Assembly (NCBI GenBank): GCA_936941515.1
Contig: CAKZJI010000367.1
Coordinates: forward strand, 1 to 9,749
Origin: an uncultured Propionibacteriaceae bacterium
GTDB taxonomy: Bacteria; Actinomycetota; Actinomycetes; Propionibacteriales; Propionibacteriaceae
Length of the DNA: 9,749 nt
Reading direction: 5' to 3'
The notes below the pieces were generated by a model. That model worked only from the letters and a program-made list of their open reading frames with translations, was not told the origin of the DNA and did no database searches. The position numbers and the translations under genes were made by a program. Positions 7,539-9,749 of the stretch are shown here, one piece after another. How positions within the stretch are numbered: position 1 is the stretch's first letter; each line of letters begins with the position of its first letter.

Positions 7539-8027
7539 ATGGCCGTGACTCGTACCGCAGCCGATGCCCCGAAAAAGGAGGTAGCCACGCCGGAGAAAGA
7601 AGACACCCCGCAAGAGAAGACCTCCTCCCCGGAGGACACGACCTCAGCCGAGGCACAAGCATCAGCTGAAAAAACCACAAACGACACGCAAGAAATGTCA
7701 ACCCCGCAGGGAAAGAACACAAACACAAGGAGAAATGCAATGTCTGATTCCATGACTGCTCTCGGCATGGTCGAGACCAAGGGGCTCGTCGGATCCATTG
7801 AGGCGGCTGACGCGATGGTGAAGGCCGCGAACGTGAGCCTCATCGGCAAGGAGCAGATCGGCGCCGGTTTCGTGACCGTGATGGTGCGCGGCGACGTCGG
7901 CGCGGTGAAGGCCGCCACCGATGCAGGGGCCTCAGCTGCCGCCCGCGTCGGTGAGCTCGTGAGCGTCCACGTGATCCCCCGTCCCCACTCGGACGTGGAG
8001 CTCATCCTGCCCAAGGTCAAGGGCTGA
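7539..8027 (+). CDS. eutM: EutM/PduA-type BMC-H shell protein with a 67-residue N-terminal extension (long form)
   Basis: The frame from 7539 gives 162 residues. Residues 68-162 are a complete single BMC domain, the tile of the hexameric shell facets. Residues 1-67 precede any BMC homology and are rich in Thr, Ser, Glu, Lys, Pro and Ala with almost no large hydrophobic residues (for example [20 protein letters not shown]). They are predicted by eye to be disordered. The extension has a ribosome-binding site of its own, no in-frame stop, and mostly GC-ending codons in its first half, all of which suggest that it is translated. BMC-H proteins normally begin close to the domain. The alternative is that only the ATG at 7740 is used and this is a leader. 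The gene follows eutE after 18 bases and is followed by a hairpin. Confidence 0.6.
   Translation: MAVTRTAADAPKKEVATPEKEDTPQEKTSSPEDTTSAEAQASAEKTTNDTQEMSTPQGKNTNTRRNAMSDSMTALGMVETKGLVGSIEAADAMVKAANVSLIGKEQIGAGFVTVMVRGDVGAVKAATDAGASAAARVGELVSVHVIPRPHSDVELILPKVKG
7727..7732 (+). promoter_or_regulatory. Internal ribosome-binding site for the short EutM form
   Basis: AAGGAG lies seven bases before the in-frame ATG at 7740. It sits at the end of an A-rich, T-poor stretch that should be unstructured, which favours strong initiation. An out-of-frame ATG at 7735 is only two bases from the site and opens a six-codon frame. Confidence 0.75.
7740..8027 (+). CDS. eutM: EutM/PduA-type hexameric shell protein, canonical 95-residue form
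   Basis: This start gives the standard-size BMC-H protein: [18 protein letters not shown], then [15 protein letters not shown], the pore loop EQIGAGF (residues 38-44), [18 protein letters not shown] and [12 protein letters not shown] before the tail. The sequence resembles PduA ([26 protein letters not shown] near the end) at least as closely as E. coli EutM; context makes it the EUT facet protein. The pore loop reads IGAGF, with Ala42 where PduA has Ser and EutM has Gly, so the pore edge would be a methyl group. The start is supported by AAGGAG seven bases upstream. It shares frame and stop with the 162-residue form, so both forms may be made from one message. Confidence 0.93.
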   Translation: MSDSMTALGMVETKGLVGSIEAADAMVKAANVSLIGKEQIGAGFVTVMVRGDVGAVKAATDAGASAAARVGELVSVHVIPRPHSDVELILPKVKG

Positions 8028-8040
8028 GAGACCGTTCGCA

Positions 8041-8079
8041 GCCCGTGCGCTGGCCAAACCCTTCAGCCAGCGCACGGGC
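8041..8079 (+). terminator. Perfect 14-bp inverted repeat in the eutM-eutQ gap (hairpin, possible attenuator)
   Basis: GCCCGTGCGCTGGC at 8041-8054 is matched exactly by GCCAGCGCACGGGC at 8066-8079, with an 11-base loop. It begins 13 bases after the eutM stop in the longest gap of the operon (83 bases). No T-run follows (the next bases are CCTCCGTTCAC), so it is not a classical intrinsic terminator. In high-GC actinobacteria such stems can still terminate, pause or protect the 3' end of an abundant upstream message, here that of a shell protein. No promoter was recognised between it and eutQ. Confidence 0.65.
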
Positions 8080-8110
8080 CCTCCGTTCACTCCCCCACTG
8101 AAGGAAGGCC

Positions 8111-8746
8111 ATGTCCAAACGCATCGTCATCACCGCCGAGCAGGTACAGGAAGCGGCGCACGCCGGACGGCTGAGCGTGCCTCAGGGGGCTCTCGTCACC
8201 CCGCTGGCTCGCGACGTAGCAGCTGATCTCGGGGTCGTCCTCGACCAGGGGACTAGCGCGACGCCACCACCCGTTGTGGATGCCCCGCAGCCGGCGCAGA
8301 AACTCGTCTCCGAGGGGTCTGGAGACGACCTCACGAAACGGGTTCGGGCCCTCGTCACGGCTTTGCTTGCCGAGAAGACGCCGGTCGCCCACAAGGTGAA
8401 GCTGTGCCGTGCCAGCAATGCCGTCACCGAGCCATTCCCATATCCCGGCCCGAAACCCACTCAACAGGTGCGCACCGGGGATGTTGTTACCTCGGAGGAC
8501 GGCTCCCCCATGGCGGCGGGCTACATGACCCTCACAGCTGGGGAGTTTCCCTGGACTTTCAGCTACGACGAGATCCAGATCGTGTTGGAGGGAGAGTTGC
8601 ATATCGGAACCCCTGAGGGTGTGAGAATCGCCAAGCCTGGCGACGTCATGTACATCCCCAAGGGCTCCGAGATCACCTTCGGGACTCCAAGTTGGACCCG
8701 GTTCGTCTACGTCACCTTCCCGGCTGACTGGGAGCAGGGACTGTGA
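8111..8746 (+). CDS. eutQ: EutQ, cupin-fold ethanolamine utilisation protein
   Basis: EutQ is an accessory protein; in Salmonella it has been reported to have acetate kinase activity and to be needed for normal microcompartments. This 211-residue version (E. coli: 233) has an N-terminal module, ITAEQVQEAAHAGRLSVPQG then ALVTPLARDVAADLGVVL (residues 7-44), a Pro/Ala/Ser-rich linker (about 45-65) and a cupin domain. Cupin blocks are GDVVTSEDGSPMAAGYMTL (123-141), FPWTFSYDEIQIVLEGELHI (146-165) and KPGDVMYIPKGSEITFGTP (175-193), all typical of EutQ. GAAGGAAGG precedes the ATG by a few bases. The stop overlaps the GTG of eutT by three bases, so the two are translationally coupled. The metal-binding residues are unclear, as in other EutQ proteins. 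Confidence 0.94.
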   Translation: MSKRIVITAEQVQEAAHAGRLSVPQGALVTPLARDVAADLGVVLDQGTSATPPPVVDAPQPAQKLVSEGSGDDLTKRVRALVTALLAEKTPVAHKVKLCRASNAVTEPFPYPGPKPTQQVRTGDVVTSEDGSPMAAGYMTLTAGEFPWTFSYDEIQIVLEGELHIGTPEGVRIAKPGDVMYIPKGSEITFGTPSWTRFVYVTFPADWEQGL

Positions 8747-9534
8747 CGATCGTCACAGAGGCAGAGCTGCGTGATCAGTTGCGCCGCCCCAGCGTCGGCG
8801 CTGAGGTCGTCGTCCCGGAGGGGGCCCGGCTGACACCATCGGCCCAGGATTTCGTCAACCAGTGGAAGCTGGTTCTTGTCTCCTCCCGGGAACCTGAGGG
8901 ACCTATCGTCGACGAGCCGGGTGATACAACCCCCAGCTGGCAACGGGAATCCGTGTTTCCCATCAACCGTCCGAAGGAACCCCGCTGCTCCTGCTGCGAC
9001 GGTCCGCTCACCCGCAAGGGCGACCATCTGACGCAACTCGACGATGAGACCTTCGTCGTGAAGACCCACCCGAGGATCCGCCTCCGGGGCCGGTTCGACA
9101 GCCTCCACGCCTTGGTGCTCATGGCCGAATGCCAGTCCCGGGCCTCTGGTCCGGAGTGGCTCGCCGAATCGTTGGCGGTCCTCGCATCCTATTGCCGCGA
9201 ACTCACCAGCGCCGAGTACCACCTGCGCCCAGTCGCCCCACTCGCATTGCCTGGCTGGGATGAGAAGGCCATCCACAAGGCAACGCACGATCCCGAGTCG
9301 GTTCTCGGCGTGCCGCACGAGACCCTAAGCGGGAGCTCACCCATGCTGTCGCACTGGCTCAACCTATGCCGCACCTCGTGCCGCGAGCTGGAGTTGGAGG
9401 CCCTGGAAGCCTTTCCCGCCTGGGATGAGCCCTTCTCGGCTTCACTGAATCATGCGCTCAACCGGCTCTCCAGCGCCTTCTATTTTCTGCAGCTGCGACT
9501 CGCTCAAAGCAGCACCCCATCTCAGGAGAGGTGA
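8743..9534 (+). CDS. eutT: EutT, ATP:corrinoid adenosyltransferase
   Basis: EutT makes adenosylcobalamin, the cofactor of EutBC. The 263-residue product matches E. coli EutT (267) in length and layout: an N-terminal module VTEAELRDQLRR then EVVVPEGARLTPSAQDFV (residues 4-38), a Cys cluster RCSCCDGPL (81-89), THLSAE-like HLTQLDDETFVVK (95-107), the HPRIRLRGRFDSLHALVLMAE region (109-129) and NRLSSAFYFLQLRLAQ near the C-terminus. In Salmonella EutT the metal motif is H-x11-C-C-x2-C. Here the spacing C-x2-C is kept (Cys82, Cys85), but the first of the paired cysteines is Arg81, an extra Cys84 is present, and no His lies in the preceding 15 residues. The start is GTG at 8743, overlapping the eutQ stop, with AGCAGGGA upstream. 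Confidence 0.9.
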   Translation: MTIVTEAELRDQLRRPSVGAEVVVPEGARLTPSAQDFVNQWKLVLVSSREPEGPIVDEPGDTTPSWQRESVFPINRPKEPRCSCCDGPLTRKGDHLTQLDDETFVVKTHPRIRLRGRFDSLHALVLMAECQSRASGPEWLAESLAVLASYCRELTSAEYHLRPVAPLALPGWDEKAIHKATHDPESVLGVPHETLSGSSPMLSHWLNLCRTSCRELELEALEAFPAWDEPFSASLNHALNRLSSAFYFLQLRLAQSSTPSQER

Positions 9535-9537
9535 CCC

Positions 9538-9749
9538 ATGCCAAAACAACTCATCACTGAGCAGGTCGTCAATCAGGCTCTGGCTGAGGGGGCGACAGAA
9601 CTGCAGGTCGAGCCGGGGGCGATCATCACCGCAATTACTCAGCATGAAGAACCTTGTCCTGATGCCCGTGCCTGCCGGGGGCGGTCGATGTTGCACACTC
9701 GCGTGCACTCGGCGTCGGTGGGAACCGCGGAATCATGCGGAACAGCACT
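9538..9749 (+). CDS. Start of a further eut-locus gene with an EutQ/EutT-like N-terminal module, cut by the window end
   Basis: An ATG three bases after the eutT stop, behind a good AGGAGAGGTGA site, opens a frame that runs to the window end. Its first 32 residues (KQLITEQVVNQALAEGATEL then QVEPGAIITAIT) follow the same pattern as the N-termini of EutQ and EutT here: ITE, a helix, a Gly, a short strand, then PxGAxxT. After about residue 33 the expected continuation (a PxAR.. helix ending LGV) is not seen in this frame. A stretch resembling it, VDVAHSRALGV, lies in another frame at about 9681-9713. This suggests a frameshift, a sequencing error near the contig end, or chance. I do not recognise the protein; a second EutQ-like or another microcompartment accessory protein is possible. 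Confidence 0.55.
   Translation, partial: MPKQLITEQVVNQALAEGATELQVEPGAIITAITQHEEPCPDARACRGRSMLHTRVHSASVGTAESCGTA

Noticed and set aside
7735..7755. ATG at 7735 as the shell-protein start
   Set aside because: It is two bases from AAGGAG and opens an out-of-frame six-codon frame ending in TGA.
7154..8020. Minus-strand frame spanning the eutE end and eutM (288 codons)
   Set aside because: Ser/Ala/Val-rich antisense of eutE and the shell gene, with no recognisable domain; the plus-strand genes explain the region.
8028..8110. Cobalamin riboswitch or EutV antiterminator site before eutQ
   Set aside because: The gap is only 83 bases, with a single simple stem; it has no B12-box-like sequence and no paired-hairpin motif.
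1..9749. CRISPR arrays, insertion sequences, tRNA or rRNA genes
   Set aside because: No direct-repeat array, transposase motif, terminal repeats or RNA-gene signature was seen on either strand.

Overview
The window is almost entirely one ethanolamine-utilisation (eut) bacterial-microcompartment operon, all on the plus strand. The source looks like a high-GC Gram-positive bacterium, probably an actinomycete: codons strongly prefer G or C at the third position, ribosome-binding sites are strong GGAGG types, and genes are packed with TGATG, GTGA or very short junctions. I cannot name a genus.

Layout. Bases 1 to about 172 read on the minus strand as the C-terminal part of an aspartate carbamoyltransferase (pyrB-like). 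They join abruptly to a eutH (ethanolamine permease) that lacks its first roughly 45 codons, so the left edge is a rearrangement or an assembly chimera. After that come eutN (pentameric vertex shell protein), eutA (lyase reactivase), eutB and eutC (AdoCbl-dependent ethanolamine ammonia-lyase), eutL (trimeric shell protein), eutE (CoA-acylating acetaldehyde dehydrogenase), an EutM/PduA-type hexameric shell protein, a gap with a perfect 14-bp hairpin, eutQ (cupin), eutT (corrinoid adenosyltransferase) and the start of a further gene cut by the window end.

How they work together. EutH brings in ethanolamine; EutBC splits it to acetaldehyde and ammonia; EutT makes the AdoCbl cofactor and EutA reactivates the lyase; EutE oxidises acetaldehyde to acetyl-CoA; EutL, EutM and EutN build the shell; EutQ has an accessory or assembly role and has been linked to acetate kinase activity. 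The alcohol dehydrogenase, phosphotransacetylase, EutS, EutK, EutP, EutJ and any regulator (EutR or EutVW) are not in this window.

Most interesting points. (1) The hexameric shell gene sits in frame behind a 67-codon, Thr/Ser/Glu/Lys/Pro-rich extension. There is a good ribosome-binding site before both the long and the short start, which suggests two shell-protein isoforms, as in PduB/PduB'. (2) The C-terminal tail of EutE and the N-terminal tail of EutC carry nearly the same amphipathic helix, likely encapsulation peptides for the same shell partner. (3) EutQ, EutT and the last gene begin with the same short N-terminal module. (4) EutT has an altered Cys metal motif with no upstream His. (5) A nine-codon mini-gene is stop-start coupled to eutB. 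No new class of system is evident: this is a recognisable EUT locus with unusual details.
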